43,265 nt of DNA from Hypholoma sublateritium FD-334 SS-4 (GCA_000827495.1 KN817719.1:1-43265), one strand, 5' to 3'. Shown: positions 25,324-36,502, counted from the first letter of the stretch. Notes: generated by a model from the sequence alone, not told the origin. Numbers and translations are program-made.

Positions 25324-26364
25324 TGTTTTTATGCCTCACCATCTAGGGCATATCCTGATGTACGGCACCTTCTGGTCAGGCAAATTGTAAGTTGCACCCA
25401 CAATTTGTCTGGACCCTGTTCAAGTGGAGTGTTTTCCATCAGATAAGAAGCGGTAGAATTTTCACGTACCTGGTCATCACTACGTACTATTTGGATTTCT
25501 CACATTGGAAGGGAGTGAGTCTGTGAGTACCCAGCATCGGTGTTATTATTACTGTCAGTAGCGATGAAATAGATTTTAAGATCTCCCTCAAGACCACGGC
25601 ACCGCTCCTGGATATACAGATTCCTTCCAGTTAGTTGACAGCATATTAAGATACATTTCCCTGGTGCAGACAACCATTGCTAGAGAAGGAGTATACATAT
25701 GTACGAACATGGTGTATATTCATAATAGGTTGCCAATAGCCTCTTGAGCTTGAAGCTTGAATCTTGACTACTCCAGCGAATAAGGACGACAGTCCACCCC
25801 GCTTCAAATCCAGTGCACTGTAATTACTCAATAGCGGATGGAGTGAGAATACAGAAAGAACGGCAGGCCAGAGCCTCCGCGTATGGCCAGTGAGAAGCCG
25901 GACGCAAATAGTTCTTTGCAGATTAAAATTCATTCGTCATACGACTCGGAGTCGTAATATCGCTGTCGAGTTATTCAAGGCTCGCTTTGCTCCTTCATCA
26001 AATTCGGAGCTTATAGAGACGCTCTATTTAAAATTGGAATGAAAAGGGTAAAGAGTCGGGGAGTGAAAATATCTGTGGGGCACTAGCTGGCCCGAAGCGC
26101 CGTAGATTTCCTTCGACTCGTCACTGTAATCGACCGTCGGTCAAATCCAAATCTAATCCAGGCTGCTGTGCAGATGCTGTGATTGGGTCGTCATTAACCA
26201 TTTAATGGAGCGTCATTATTGGCTCGTCATCATTTTACAGAGCCCCATGGATGAGCGTGAAAGGACTAGTGGGCTTATCAATGAAGTAAAATGTCGTACG
26301 AAAAATGGTGCTACCTACCACGCATTCAAAGTAATACCATAACTATACTGCCGGCGCGGTTTCT

Positions 26365-26661
26365 CCAAATGGACTAATTGGACTTCTATGGGAGGTACAT
26401 TTCTTTCGGAACACACAGATCGACTCTGGTATACTGACGCAGTCCGCATCAAAGCATAGTAAAGGGAGTTAAAATATATTACAAATTCCCCGCAAAGCCA
26501 GGTCGCCCCTCCTGAATATCGATGGATAGCCAGTGTGGCAGTGGGCAACTGGAAACAGCCTTTCTGTTTATTAAATCCCACTCATCATCGTTACATCGCT
26601 GTGGAGTTGTCCGATGCCGCCAGTGACGCCCGAGAGACCTGGCCTGAAGGCTTCAGGCCAG
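26365..26661. repeat. Gene-less relic of a fourth hydrophobin unit
   Basis: The left part (ccaaatggactaattggactt, ggaggtacatttct, gacgcagtccgcatcaaagcat to about 26470) matches the gene-proximal 3' flank of units 1-3. From about 26473 the sequence continues with the word series that in the other units lies far upstream of the gene (gaaat.ccc..ggtc.c.cctcctg.atat.., then ttaaatcccactcatca, then atatcgctgtggagttgt). The gene, its promoter and about 1 kb are missing. The switch occurs in a TTAAAA word present at both corresponding places of other units. Confidence 0.7.
26639..26661. repeat. Short perfect inverted repeat
   Basis: CTGGCCTGAAG and CTTCAGGCCAG flank a single G, giving 11-bp perfect arms. 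It lies 240 bp beyond the SPT20 stop codon at the far end of the relic hydrophobin unit. It has no T-tract and its role is unknown. Confidence 0.6.
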
Positions 26662-26900
26662 ACCGGGCGTTTGCAATAATCAAGCGGTAATAGCCGTTTG
26701 TGAACCTTTTTTATTCGTTATGTACTTAAGTCGTTCGTGCTTGTAGACAAGGGCCCACCCAGCACCGACAGTTACACATGACGTGAGCAGTAAAAATCCA
26801 ATTGGCAATAAAATATGGCCCATAATTCCGCCGAGGTATAAGGAAAGTGATAGTACACAGCGATGTACGCCCAAACCCGCCCAATCCAAAATTGAAAATG

Positions 26901-28791
26901 CTACCGCCCCACGGGCCCTTTCTTCCCCACCTTCTTGCCCCCGACCTTTCCCTTCGCCGCCGCCGCCGCCTGCGCCTGCATCTGCATTTGGGCCTGCATC
27001 GGGGCATGTGCCGTAGGGTTCTGCAACTGCGCCGCCCGCATCTGCTGGATCTTCAGTTGCTGGGCCTGCTGCTGCTGCTGTTGTTGTTGTAACTGCAGCG
27101 CACTCCCCACATTCGCACCCGCATTCGCGGCTGTTGCGTGTTGGAGAGCCTGGGCCGCGGCCAGCTGCTGCTGATACGCCGCCGCGTGCATCAGCGCATG
27201 CTGTACCGCCTGCTGCTGCTGCTGCGTCGTCGCCCCGCCACCGCCCGCCGCGAACACCTGCAGCTGCGCCGCGCTCAGCTGCTGACCACCTAGGCCCCCA
27301 CCTGCATGAGCCTGCGCTTGCGCGGCGAACCGCATCTGCGGCGTCATTATCTGTGCGCCACCGCCGCCGGCAGCCCCGTTGGCCACGGGGCGCCAGAAGG
27401 TGTTGGCGCCGGGAACGCTGCCAGCACTGCCAGCGCCGTTCGCGGCGAATTGAGGGTAAGTCGCACCAGGGGGGTACGGGTAGTGCGCACCGCCGCTGCC
27501 GGCCTGCTGCGCAGGCGGTTGGTGTTGGTGCGCGGCAAGCTGCTGCTGCTGCTGGAGTTGTTGTTGCTGCTGTTGCTGGAGCGCATGCACATGCGCTGCG
27601 GCGTTCTGCTGCTGCTGCTGTTGGTCCTGGTGATGCTGCTGCTGGAGATTATTTTGCTGTTGCTGGTGCAGCTGCAGCTGCTGCTGCTGCATCACCTGCA
27701 TCTGCTGCTGCATATTCACCTGTTGCTGAAGCGGCGTCGGCCGCCGACTCGGCTGCGGCTGCATCCCGCCAGGTACACCCACCCCGAGCTGCGCCTGCTG
27801 CTTCATCTGCGGCGACCCCTGAGCCACCGCTGCCGCCACCGCGGGAGTCATAGGCCTCCCGCCGCCACCCAGTCCCATGCGCGGCGACGGGTGACCCGGC
27901 GCCCCACCCGCCGCGGTGGCCTGCGGCCCCGCAAGGGGCATGCTCATCATGTGCGGCGTGCGCAGCTGCGACGGCGTGTACCCCTGCGCGTACGGGCTGC
28001 GGTGCATCGCACCCGCGTGCGCGTGTTGCGGCTGCGGCGACGCCTGCCCCGCACTCGCGCCCTGCGGCTGCGCAGGCGCAACCATCGGCGATGCGCGGTG
28101 CGTGAGCGCCGGGCTCCCGCGCACTGGCGACGGCGAGCCTGCGGGCATCTGCATCGCCGGGCCCACCAACGGCATGGGCGGCATGGGCACTTGTGGCGTC
28201 GCGCGCCCGCCGGGTTTCTGCTGCGCGGCGAGCATCAGGCGCTGCTGCTGGAGCTGCTGCGTGGACTGCTGCACCTGCTGCTGGTACATCAGCGCGGTTT
28301 GCTGCGCAGCGCCCGGCGGGAGCATCGGGTGAGGAGCAGGAGTGGGCTGGAGCGACTGCTGTTGTTGTTGTAGTTGCTGCTGTTGTTGCTGAACTTGCAG
28401 TTGTTGCTGAACTAAATGTTGCTGTTGTTGCGCGCCGTGCTGCGCCTTCGCCATGGCGGTCCGCATACCGTTCGTCTGTAGCGCAAACTGGGCGGCCTGT
28501 GGCGCGTGGAACTGAGCGGGAGCACCGGGGTAAGCCTGTGCCTGTGCTTGTACTTGAGTCTGCGCCGCCGCCGCGGCCTGCTGCTGGTGTTGCTGGTGTT
28601 GCTGGGTGGCGGACGCTGGGCGCGCGGGCTTAGGCGACTGCGTGAAGCGCTGCTGTTGTGCAACCTGGAACTGCGCGACGTGTTGCTGTGGGGTAAGTTG
28701 CTGGGGCTGGGGTTGTTGAGGTTGGGATAACGGTCGGGTTTGCGGAAGTTGGGGCTGGGGCTGGTGTGGCTGGTGCTGTTGTTGTTGTTGT

Positions 28792-28829
<38 letters not shown>

Positions 28830-30328
28830 GTGCTGTTGTTGTTGCTGAAGGTGTTGATGTTGATGTTGTTGCTGTTGCTGTTGCTGCTGCTGAAGTTGTT
28901 GCTGTTGTTGGTGTTGGTGCTGCTGCTGCTGCAGTTGTTGTTGGTGCTGCTGCTGATGTTGTTGTTGTTGCTTCTGCTGATTTGAAATCTGGAATTGGTG
29001 GGCGAATTGCTGAGGCTGCGCGACATGGAATTGTTGTGGCGTCGGTGGCGGCTGTTGTGGCTGCTGTTGTACCTGCTGCTGTTGCTGCTGAGGCGTAGGG
29101 GTCCTCTTTGTCGAGTCCGTCGCCGCTTGGAGGTTAGCGTGAAGCTGCGGCTGCATATGTGGTGTCGGCGCGGCCGGATGCATAGGGGGCGGATGCTGGT
29201 TAACAAACTGGTGCGTCGGCTGCGGCGGGACGGGGGTATGGCTCCCGTTCGCGCGCGTGAAGGCGACGTTGTTGAAAGGCATCTGCGGCGTGTTCTTGCC
29301 AGCTTTGGGTAGCTTTCCGCCTGATGCATCAGTAGGGGAGGAGGCTGAGGGGATGGAGGGGGCGGGCGTGGGTGTCGAGGTCGGGGGTTGCGAGTTGTTC
29401 ATATATTGGTTGGTCACCGGTGGCGTCGAGGTGTCATTCCGCTTGACCTTGCTAGCAGCGATAGCGTCCAATATCCGATAGCTACCGGGAGATTAATAGT
29501 TAGATTTCGAAAAAAATGGTGCATATCTGCGTACCTCGGCGCGTGCAGCCGATTCTCTCGCGGGGCCATGAACGTCAACAGACGCTCTCGCCTTGCTTTA
29601 TCTGGGCCGTCTTCCTCGGGCTCCATCGCGGCCGCTTTCCGCTTAAGCGACAGCGGGACGCTCGGGTTCGACACCCTGATAACATGGTTCACCACGCGGC
29701 TCAGATGCGGGTCGGGATCGAGACATAAAGGCGGCGAAGTCGCAAGCTACATACGGGGAGGCGTCAGCAGTGCGCACGCAGACGCCGCTCGCTTGACTCA
29801 CAAGGATCGTAGCCTCGACCTCCAGTGCATCCATGTCCGACCACTTCGAGCCGTTCTGCTTGTTCAGCGAGCATATATCGGCCCATAGGGTCTCCGGATT
29901 CGGGTGGAGGGCCACGCGCGTCCGCTGTGGCATCTTGGGCATCTCCTTTCCCTGCTGCGGGCGGTAGTCGAGCAGCTCTACGACCATGCATCCTGTATGG
30001 AGGTATGCGGTTGAGATCAGGACTTTATTGGAGCGGGCGCAGCGCACCTTCGTAGAACGGGACCCGCGCCTGGTCAAAGAGATCCAGGAAATCGACGGGT
30101 ATGCGGTGCGCACGTATGTCGTCAAGCAGCGACTACATGTGAGCGTGAGCGTGTATTGCAGCGGATGCGTCAGCGCACACATACCGCAATTTGATTCTGA
30201 TAGAGAAACTTGGATCCGTTGTTGAGCATCCAGTGCTCCGCGTGCAAGTGGATCGTGAAAGACGGCGGCAGCGTCTCTGTTTTCGAAAGCAGCTGTTCTG
30301 AGAAACGTGTTCGGTTGTAGTCCGCCAT
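26901..30328 (-). CDS. SPT20: SAGA complex subunit Spt20, glutamine-rich, 5 exons
   Basis: Exons 30328-30185, 30132-30048, 29992-29802, 29746-29535 and 29481-26901 (introns 52, 55, 55 and 53 nt) give 1070 residues. Spt20 holds the SAGA co-activator complex together in the nucleus. The conserved N-terminal domain is clear: PPSFTIHLHAEHWMLNNG (~22), KFLYQNQ, then SLLDDIRAHRIPVDFLDLFD (~49), VPFYEGCMVVELLDYRP (~72), and ALHPNPETLWADIC. From about residue 220 on it is a low-complexity tail of Gln, Pro, Ala and His with Gln runs of up to about 18, as in many fungal and animal Spt20 proteins. The tail ends in a basic, Gly/Lys-rich segment (KVGGKKVGKKGPVGR). It is divergent from HGH1. Confidence 0.93.
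28772..28980. repeat. CAG/CAA trinucleotide tract in SPT20
   Basis: A dense run of TTG, CTG and TGT triplets on the plus strand encodes poly-Gln with some His on the minus strand. Mixed CAG/CAA codons mean it is not a pure microsatellite. Shorter tracts of the same kind occur at 27070-27095, 27540-27720 and 28355-28430. Such tracts usually vary in length between strains. Confidence 0.85.
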
Positions 30329-30497
30329 TGCAAGCGCAGATGGCGAAGAATGAAGGGGGGAGGAAACAACGGCAGGAACAGCTTCAAGTACAAAGCAACC
30401 GCGACTTGTGCCACACGGTAAATGACAATGGGCACGCATCACGTAAGCAGCACGATAGGTTCGCGTTTAGCAGATCACGTGAAGCAAACATTTCTTC
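30329..30497. promoter_or_regulatory. Bidirectional SPT20/HGH1 promoter
   Basis: The ATGs of SPT20 (minus) and HGH1 (plus) are only 169 bp apart. No TATA box stands out; a cacgtaag word and an agatcacgtgaag word (a CACGTG E-box, the Cbf1/USF-type site, at 30475-30480) are visible. Confidence 0.55.
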
Positions 30498-32143
30498 ATG
30501 GACGCTCAGCTTCGCGAGGTTCGTAGCTCCTCATCGCGCTGCCTATCGACATTTACCGAGCTCCTGAATGGTATAGCTCATTCCATTTCTGCGGGACCGG
30601 AACCCTCAAGTCCGCCAAATTGCGCTCGAAAATCTCCTGCCCCAAACGATCAAGGGCGCGCCGCACAGGGACATATTCTTCGCGGGTTTTTCGTCTGGTG
30701 GGCTCCAAAAGCCAAAGGAGAACGAGCTTATTAGAGATCTGAAGGTTTTGTGCCGGGATCAACTGGTATGTCGTGCTGAACATGTTGACCTCAACGCGAT
30801 CTGATGTTTTGCAGAGCGTAGCGCACGATGCCTTCCGCGCGCTCGTCAATCTCTCGGATTCGCCTCTGATGATAACGCCTCTGTCGGAGCCCGCGTTCAT
30901 TAATTTTGTCGCATCTTACATTATCGTAAGCAAAACATCATTGATCTACATATAATCTCACTGACAGTCGTGCAGAACCCCCATTCAATCCTCGCCGACC
31001 TCGCCTCGATGTTGCTCTCGAATCTCACAGCGTCTACACCAGCATGCTCGATCTTGCTCACGCTAAAGATCAAAGTCATTCCCGACACGCGGCTCTCCAA
31101 CGGTGTCTACCCCACAGACTCGCGATGCGGCTCATGTCCAGAGCCCGTGCCATACCCCCGCGCCGAAGTCAAAGAGGTACTGGCGCTGCCGCTGCTGATC
31201 AACGCTTTCGTCGAGGGTGCGCAGGTGGTCGACGACGGAGATCTGTCGAAGAGGACGCGCAAGGCAACTCTGCACTTCCTGGCGAGCGTTTTTGCCAACA
31301 TGACAGCGGCCCCCGTCGCACGGAATCACTTCTTGTCGCCGCAGCCCAGCGACGTGCTCAAGGAGGATTCGATCATCGAATACCCGCTTGCCAAGCTCGT
31401 GGTGTTTACCGAGCATCAAGACAGCATCCGGCGCGGGGGCGTCGCTGCTGCTATCAAGTAAGTCTATTTCTCATTCGCGCCGTTTTATTTTGTTGATGTC
31501 ATAAACAGAAATTGCGCTTTCCACGCGCTCGGACACAAGGCCCTACTCAGCCCCGAATCAGACGCCGTGAGCGTCCTGCCATCCAAGGCCACCGCCCCCG
31601 GCATAAACGCCCTTCCCTACCTGCTCCTACCACTCGCCGGCCCCGAAGAGCTTGACCTCGAGGTGAGTAGTTCTGGTTCAATTGGCGAAAAAATTACAAC
31701 CTAACTTTAAATAGGACCAGGAAAAGGTGCCGGATCTCCTCCAATTTCTGCCACCGACCAAGACGCGCGAGCCAGACGCGAAAATCCGCCTGACCCACGT
31801 CGAGACGCTGCTACTGCTGTGCCACACGCGCTGGGGCCGCGAGTACATGCGCCAGCACGGTGTGTACGAGATAGTGCGCTCGACGCACGAGCACGAGTCC
31901 GTTGACAACGTGAGTCGCCGCTCCACCCAGCAGTCCTAACACTAAATTTTTGTGCAGATCTCTGAGCACATCGAGCGATTGGTACAGCTGCTGCAGGGCG
32001 ATGAGCCGAAGATCACCAGCACCGAGGATGAGTTCGAAGTGCTCGCACGCGCACCCGAGGCGCAGATGGGGGGCGCGGCCAAGGATGAGACGACGAAAGC
32101 CGAGGATTCGGATGATGAGGATATGCGCATTGAGGAGATTTAA
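30498..32143 (+). CDS. HGH1: Hgh1-type armadillo-repeat co-chaperone, 7 exons
   Basis: Exons 30498-30518, 30577-30765, 30815-30925, 30976-31457, 31509-31662, 31715-31909 and 31958-32143 give 445 residues. Hgh1 helps eukaryotic elongation factor 2 fold together with TRiC in the cytosol. Seen: LIPFLRDRNPQVRQIALENL at the start of exon 2; SVAHDAFRALVNLS (~71); ADLASMLLSNLTAS; FLASVFANMTAAPVARNHFL (~190); LAKLVVFTEHQDSIRRGGVA; NALPYLLLPLAGPEELD; VETLLLLCHTRWGREYMR (~350); and an acidic tail DSDDEDMRIEEI. These match the N- and C-terminal family domains (DUF383 and DUF384). The first exon codes only MDAQLRE; it was accepted because it starts a clean phase-0 splice into the conserved repeat. Confidence 0.92.
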
Positions 32144-32639
32144 TTTTTGTAGTCACACTTTAGATTGGTTTAAGGCCAGAATACATTATTAATCCCTAGT
32201 GAACTCCTGATCTTCCCCACCGTTCCTTGCTTTCTTTGCGGTTCCTCTCAGTGAATTTGGAATTTTTCTAGAGCTTTTCTTGAGCTTTTCAATTTGAAAA
32301 TTCCTCGAAATCCATCGGCACTTCCGGGCCGTCATTCCGCTTCCGGCACGAGCCCGCGGATCTTCGCAAAGTTGTTCAACTTGTTGTATGATAACCGCTC
32401 TCAGGACCTATTCCACCAGACTGCTGGGAAACGTTAATCGGGCTCACTAGTGAGTTCAATCACCTTTCGTGAAACATTGGCATTGGCGTGCATCGCTTGA
32501 ACTACAAAAATATCTCGCTACCAACTCGCTACCGTCGCCTAGTACTGTACGTACATCCGTGTGCTGACTCGATTCACGTTATCCCTGTCATCACAGCCAT
32601 AAAATCCAGAAAGGTCTACTCATATCCCACCGACACAAC
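32144..32639. promoter_or_regulatory. HGH1 3' region and TPT1 promoter
   Basis: About 0.5 kb between two plus-strand genes. An open frame at 32488-32988 overlaps the TPT1 exon in another frame and is not believed. It has pyrimidine-rich stretches and no clear TATA box. Confidence 0.4.
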
Positions 32640-33854
32640 ATGGCTCCGACGACAGTACCTCCTTCCGACGCGCTCGCGTCGCTCTCAATTGCAAAGCAAG
32701 CGCACGCAGGGACCAGCGCTTCCGCGCCTCAGCCACTATCTGCACAGGCCTCAGGTCAGCCGAAGAAAGAGGGGAAAGAAAAGAAGCCCAAGGCCAAGGC
32801 TGACCCTAACGCCCCGGGCGGAGGAAAGAAGCCTGCCCCGAAGCCCACCCCATCGAGCAGCACTAAGCTACGTGGGATGGACAGAGACCCTCCTGAGGTG
32901 CGCGTGTCGAAGACGATTTCATGGCTCCTCCGGCATGGCGCACAGGGCGAGGGGTTGCAGATGCGCGCGGACGGGTATGTCAAAGTAGTGGACCTGGTGC
33001 GTGCTTGACCTTTGCGATGACAGACGCGATCGGGGTGCTTATGAGGGTATTCGGCTGTGCAGCTCGACCATCCCAAACTGAAGGCGCAGGGACTGGACTT
33101 GGACGCCCTCAAGGGGGTTGTGAAGGCGGATTCGAAACAGCGTTTTGATTTGATTCTGGAGAGCACGCAGGGCGCCAAATTGGAGTCGTTCGCCGCACCC
33201 GCCGTCAGTGCGGCTCAAGATAATGCCGGCACTGTCGCCGGAGCATCTGCAACTTCGTCTGAAATACGCCAGGATGGAATTTGGTGGATAAAAGCCCGTC
33301 AAGGACACTCGATCAAGGTATTTATTCAAGACTTACTACTCCGTTGCGCATTTTCAAACGAGGGTTGCAGACGGTACAATTAGAATTGAAGCCCGTAACC
33401 TTTGTGTCCGACATACCGACTGGTATCGCAGTTCATGGGACGAACAGAGTAGCATGGGAATCGATATGTTGGTTTTACTTTATTTACAAGCAACATCTCG
33501 TTAATGGGGATGAACAATCCGCAGCGAAGCAGGGTCTATCAAAGATGAAACGAAACCATATTCATCTCGCGCAGAACATCGCGGGAGACGGCGTCATCAG
33601 CGGTGCGCCCCTTTCCCCCCCTTCCAAGTCCCGAACTGCACTCATCCGCCTCGCTTCTACAAGGAATGCGTTCGTCATCGAAAATACTGATCTACATCGA
33701 CGTGCAGAAAGCCCTTGCTGCGGGCATTAAGTTCTGGCTCTCTGATAATGGCGTAGTGCTGACTGAAGGTGACAAGACTGGACTATTATCAAAGAAATTC
33801 TTTGCCAGAGTAGTAGACTCGGATGGGGTGGAGATCACGGGCTGGGAGACATAA
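32640..33854 (+). CDS. TPT1: tRNA 2'-phosphotransferase Tpt1/KptA, 5 exons
   Basis: Exons 32640-32996, 33063-33317, 33371-33467, 33525-33602 and 33664-33854 give 325 residues. Tpt1 removes the 2'-phosphate left at the splice junction of tRNAs by transferring it to NAD+, the last step of fungal tRNA splicing. Seen: a Lys/Pro/Ala-rich N-terminal extension to about residue 75; VRVSKTISWLLRHGA (~84) with the conserved Arg-His; DGYVKVVDLLDHP; DSKQRFDLI; an inserted Ala/Ser-rich loop; IWWIKARQGHSI; the NAD-site block AVHGTNRVAWESI; GLSKMKRNHIHLAQ; and the end KILIYIDVQKALAAGIKFW then GVVLTEGD. The length exceeds bacterial KptA because of the N-terminal extension and the inserted loop. Exon 3 ends at a GTTGGT donor, a weak but phase-correct choice. 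Confidence 0.93.
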
Positions 33855-34243
33855 ATGAATATTGACCCATTGAACTTTTAGAAGAAGTGCAATAAGCCTG
33901 TCTCAATACTTTCAAACCCGACTGTACCACAGCTAATGTGCTCATTATTCTGCGCGTGGCTTCCCCAGGGAGATATGCCAAGATGTTGGAATCGACCTCT
34001 GGATTTTTTCGGAGCTTGATACCGTTTGTGCGGGCGTTGGCGTCCTGCAAGGCTAACTCTATGTGCGCTGAAAGAAAATCGATGAAATAAACAAACGTCA
34101 CAAAGTTTCGGACATATTTGGCGCCGTAGGCTGAACTCAGAATAAATACAAATCCGTTGTTATTTCTCAGGTACTTCTGTAAATCTCGCACCAGTGCGAA
34201 TTTTATGAACAAAAAATCATCCTACAGTAATTTAGTTTCAATA
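33855..34243. other. Convergent spacer with a doubtful open frame
   Basis: The 389 bp between the stops of TPT1 (plus) and the pectin lyase (minus) contain a minus-strand open frame of about 125 codons (33835-34212) that overlaps the TPT1 end. It includes a fairly protein-like stretch (ELALQDANARTNGIKLRKNP) but no known motif, so it may be a remnant exon or a chance frame. Confidence 0.3.
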
Positions 34244-36502
34244 TTAGTTGACCTTTCCCACTCCAGAGTTTGCTTGCACGTAAGCAGGGACGGCTGAGGC
34301 TGCTAATATCGTAGCGCTCTTGAACGTCGACTGTCGGCACACAATATTGATGAGACATACATGAATATGAAGCGCGAGGGTATCCACTCACTGCAATGAA
34401 TCCGCTGAGCACTCCAGTATCGGTAGCCACGCCAGGGAGCGCGCCGGACGAGACACTAAAGGTATGTTAATATTTAATTCAATTCGTCGCAGATGATTAT
34501 CCACTTACGCAGCGTTTATCACGCACTTCCTGCCGAGCAATGTGGAACATGCCGCCGCCTGTGCAGCGGTAACTGGCGCATATGCCTGGCCTATGGCTGT
34601 TCCCCCAGACAGAACGGGCGTAACTACCTTTAGTGCTGATTAGTAAAATTGTCGTGCATATGTGTGAGGTTGTCTACCGAGTTGAAGTAGTTGCCCTCGA
34701 GGAGAACCTTGGCCCCGACTTCAGGGTCCACAGCATGGCCTTTTGAAGACACTGGAAGTAGTGGAGGTTGGAAAAACGACCGAAAAAGGATGAAAACACC
34801 AATTACCGAAATACTGGAAATGCGTGAGCTTATTTCTCGCAAGGTAAATCTCCAACTCACGTTATTGTACAGGTGGATGTTCTGGTAGTACCCGCCGATA
34901 CCACTAGTAAGTGCCAGAACCAATTAGTGATAGCACCTTCATTCATGACCACCGATGGTTTTTACCCGCTATTTTCAAAAGCATTTCAAGATAAGAATGG
35001 AGTCCTGGCACGGACAGTAAGGGAACACGTACACATGAGGCCCACGCCCGCTGGTTTGATAAAGACTGAATCAAACCAAAGAATTAATTGGACTCTGTGA
35101 ACCGAGAATTGCAACGCACTAGTTCAATGCAAATGTAATTTGATCGGCCTTTCCAGTCAATATAGCGGTCCAGTAGTGCTGTCCATTGCAGGTTGCTGAG
35201 TAGCTTGTTTGGCCCTTGTTTACCCGGGTGAAATAGAATTATTAGGGAGGCCATCATTGGGGCTGTCGGTGTGAGGCTCACATTGAAAACATTATTCGAG
35301 ATCTGATCAAGCCACCGAAGAAATTTAGGCACGAAAAACTTATTTAGAGGAAGGGAGATGCGCACGGTTGTTTGTGTCACTGCGCCATATCCCTAAGTAT
35401 TGAATAGTACTGGTTAGGCCCCGCTCGATACTTGATTGCAGAGAATTGTGAACTAACCGTAGCAATCATTTGACGCCCGATATTTTGAATCTGTAAATAG
35501 TGGTGAGGGGTCTTTGGTTCTCCTCATATAAGTCGACCTACAGTATTGTGGTCGATCTAGGAGAGATGTTAATCAAACATAAATAAAGGCCTCCGGAATC
35601 TATGCGTCATACCCAGATTTTACTCCCTCCGTCAATTTGGATAGCATCCTAAACAGGCAACTGAGTTTTTGGTGATGAGCCACTTCAAAGACTAGCACGT
35701 ACTCCGCCCTACATAAATACGATCAGTCTACCGATTTTATTTCCAACAACAGAAATGACTTACCCAAACATACATTGAGTTGATGTTCGCTTTAGGCATC
35801 CTTTATTGTCATTTTTCTTTTCAGCCGAAGACGAAGGCACTCACAAATTTTGAGATTCTGGATAATGATATTGCTCCCTCCAGTTATCTTCAAGCCTTTT
35901 CCTGCTCTGCGAAGAGAGTCAGAATTCTTACAGGTACATAGTGCATGGAATTCAGGCGTACATCCCGGCGTTACTTCCCTTGCCAAGGAGAGTCTTATTG
36001 CTCCCCACAGCAAGAGGCGTTACACCCGCTTTATAATAAGTGACCGTCTTCGATGCCGCGTTCGGTTCGTAATTTGTGCACCCTGTACAATACATACACC
36101 GTGAGCACGCGAATTCTAGCGAAGAGGCGATCAAGAATAACAATTATTAGAATTGATGGCAAACTAAGTAGGAAGAGCTCAGAAACAATGTGTTCGAAGT
36201 AAATTAGCGAAACCACTTACCTGTGGGCTCGGCGTGCATGTCCAAGGCGCGCACCCCGCACCCGTTACGGTGCCCTCCGCCGAGGTGTAGTCGAAGATCC
36301 TGTCCAAGACAATGACACGAGCCGTGCTATCACTAAGCCAGGTCGTCAGCTGCGCCAACGAGGTCGGGGTGGCTGCCGTCGCGCTTCCGCCGCCGGTGGT
36401 CCCAGTCGCAAGGCCAAAGGCAGTCCCAACGGCGAGCGCGTTATCCGCGGCCGAGGCGAGGGTGACCAAGAAGACGATGTATGCTTTGTACGAGGGCCAC
36501 AT
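34244..36502 (-). CDS. Secreted pectin lyase (PL1 family), 19 exons
   Basis: Exons: 36502-36221, 36163-36142, 36082-35962, 35906-35845, 35789-35764, 35708-35703, 35648-35613, 35556-35542, 35490-35458, 35392-35366, 35302-35282, 35214-35120, 35065-35033, 34903-34861, 34813-34807, 34751-34678, 34627-34509, 34455-34392, 34330-34244; 390 residues. It cleaves methylated pectin by beta-elimination outside the cell. Seen: signal peptide; VGTAFGLATGTTGGGSAT; TARVIVLDRIFDYTSAEGT; GCAPW; WCTNY; SNKTLLGKG; GSNIIIQNLKI; YVWGGDAIQID; IDHNTIQNIGRQM; SYSATCNGQHYW; TSGRGPHV, whose Arg matches the catalytic Arg of pectin lyase A; LLEGNYF; and the typical end SAVPAYVQANSGVGK. Two exons have 6 nt (two Gly of WGGD) and 7 nt (the YF of NNYF). 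All splices are GT..AG and phase-consistent, and each small exon restores residues the family needs. Confidence 0.88.

Larger units (their letters stand above)
24550..26364. repeat. Hydrophobin repeat unit 3
   Basis: About 1.8 kb around the gene at 24777-25247. It begins with ctaaatgg.gactaattcgac and carries the same flank words as unit 2, for example gcaaattgtaagttgcacccaca (25380 region; 23070 region in unit 2), cctggtcatcact and cagcatcggtgttatta. Its distal part around 26.2 kb has a small internal duplication of a gagcgtcatt..tcgtcat word. Confidence 0.85.

Noticed and set aside
27134..29329. Very long frames (up to 355 codons) on both strands over SPT20
   Set aside because: Trinucleotide repeats leave every frame open. 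Only the frame continuing the Spt20 N-terminal domain through proper introns is real.
29388..29888. 166-codon plus-strand frame opposite the SPT20 exons
   Set aside because: It is antisense to two conserved Spt20 exons and has no features of its own.
33603..33663. Start of the last TPT1 exon inside the intron
   Set aside because: The frame is open through the intron, but the GTGCGC donor and the AAG acceptor restore the conserved GDGVISG-MRSS sequence.
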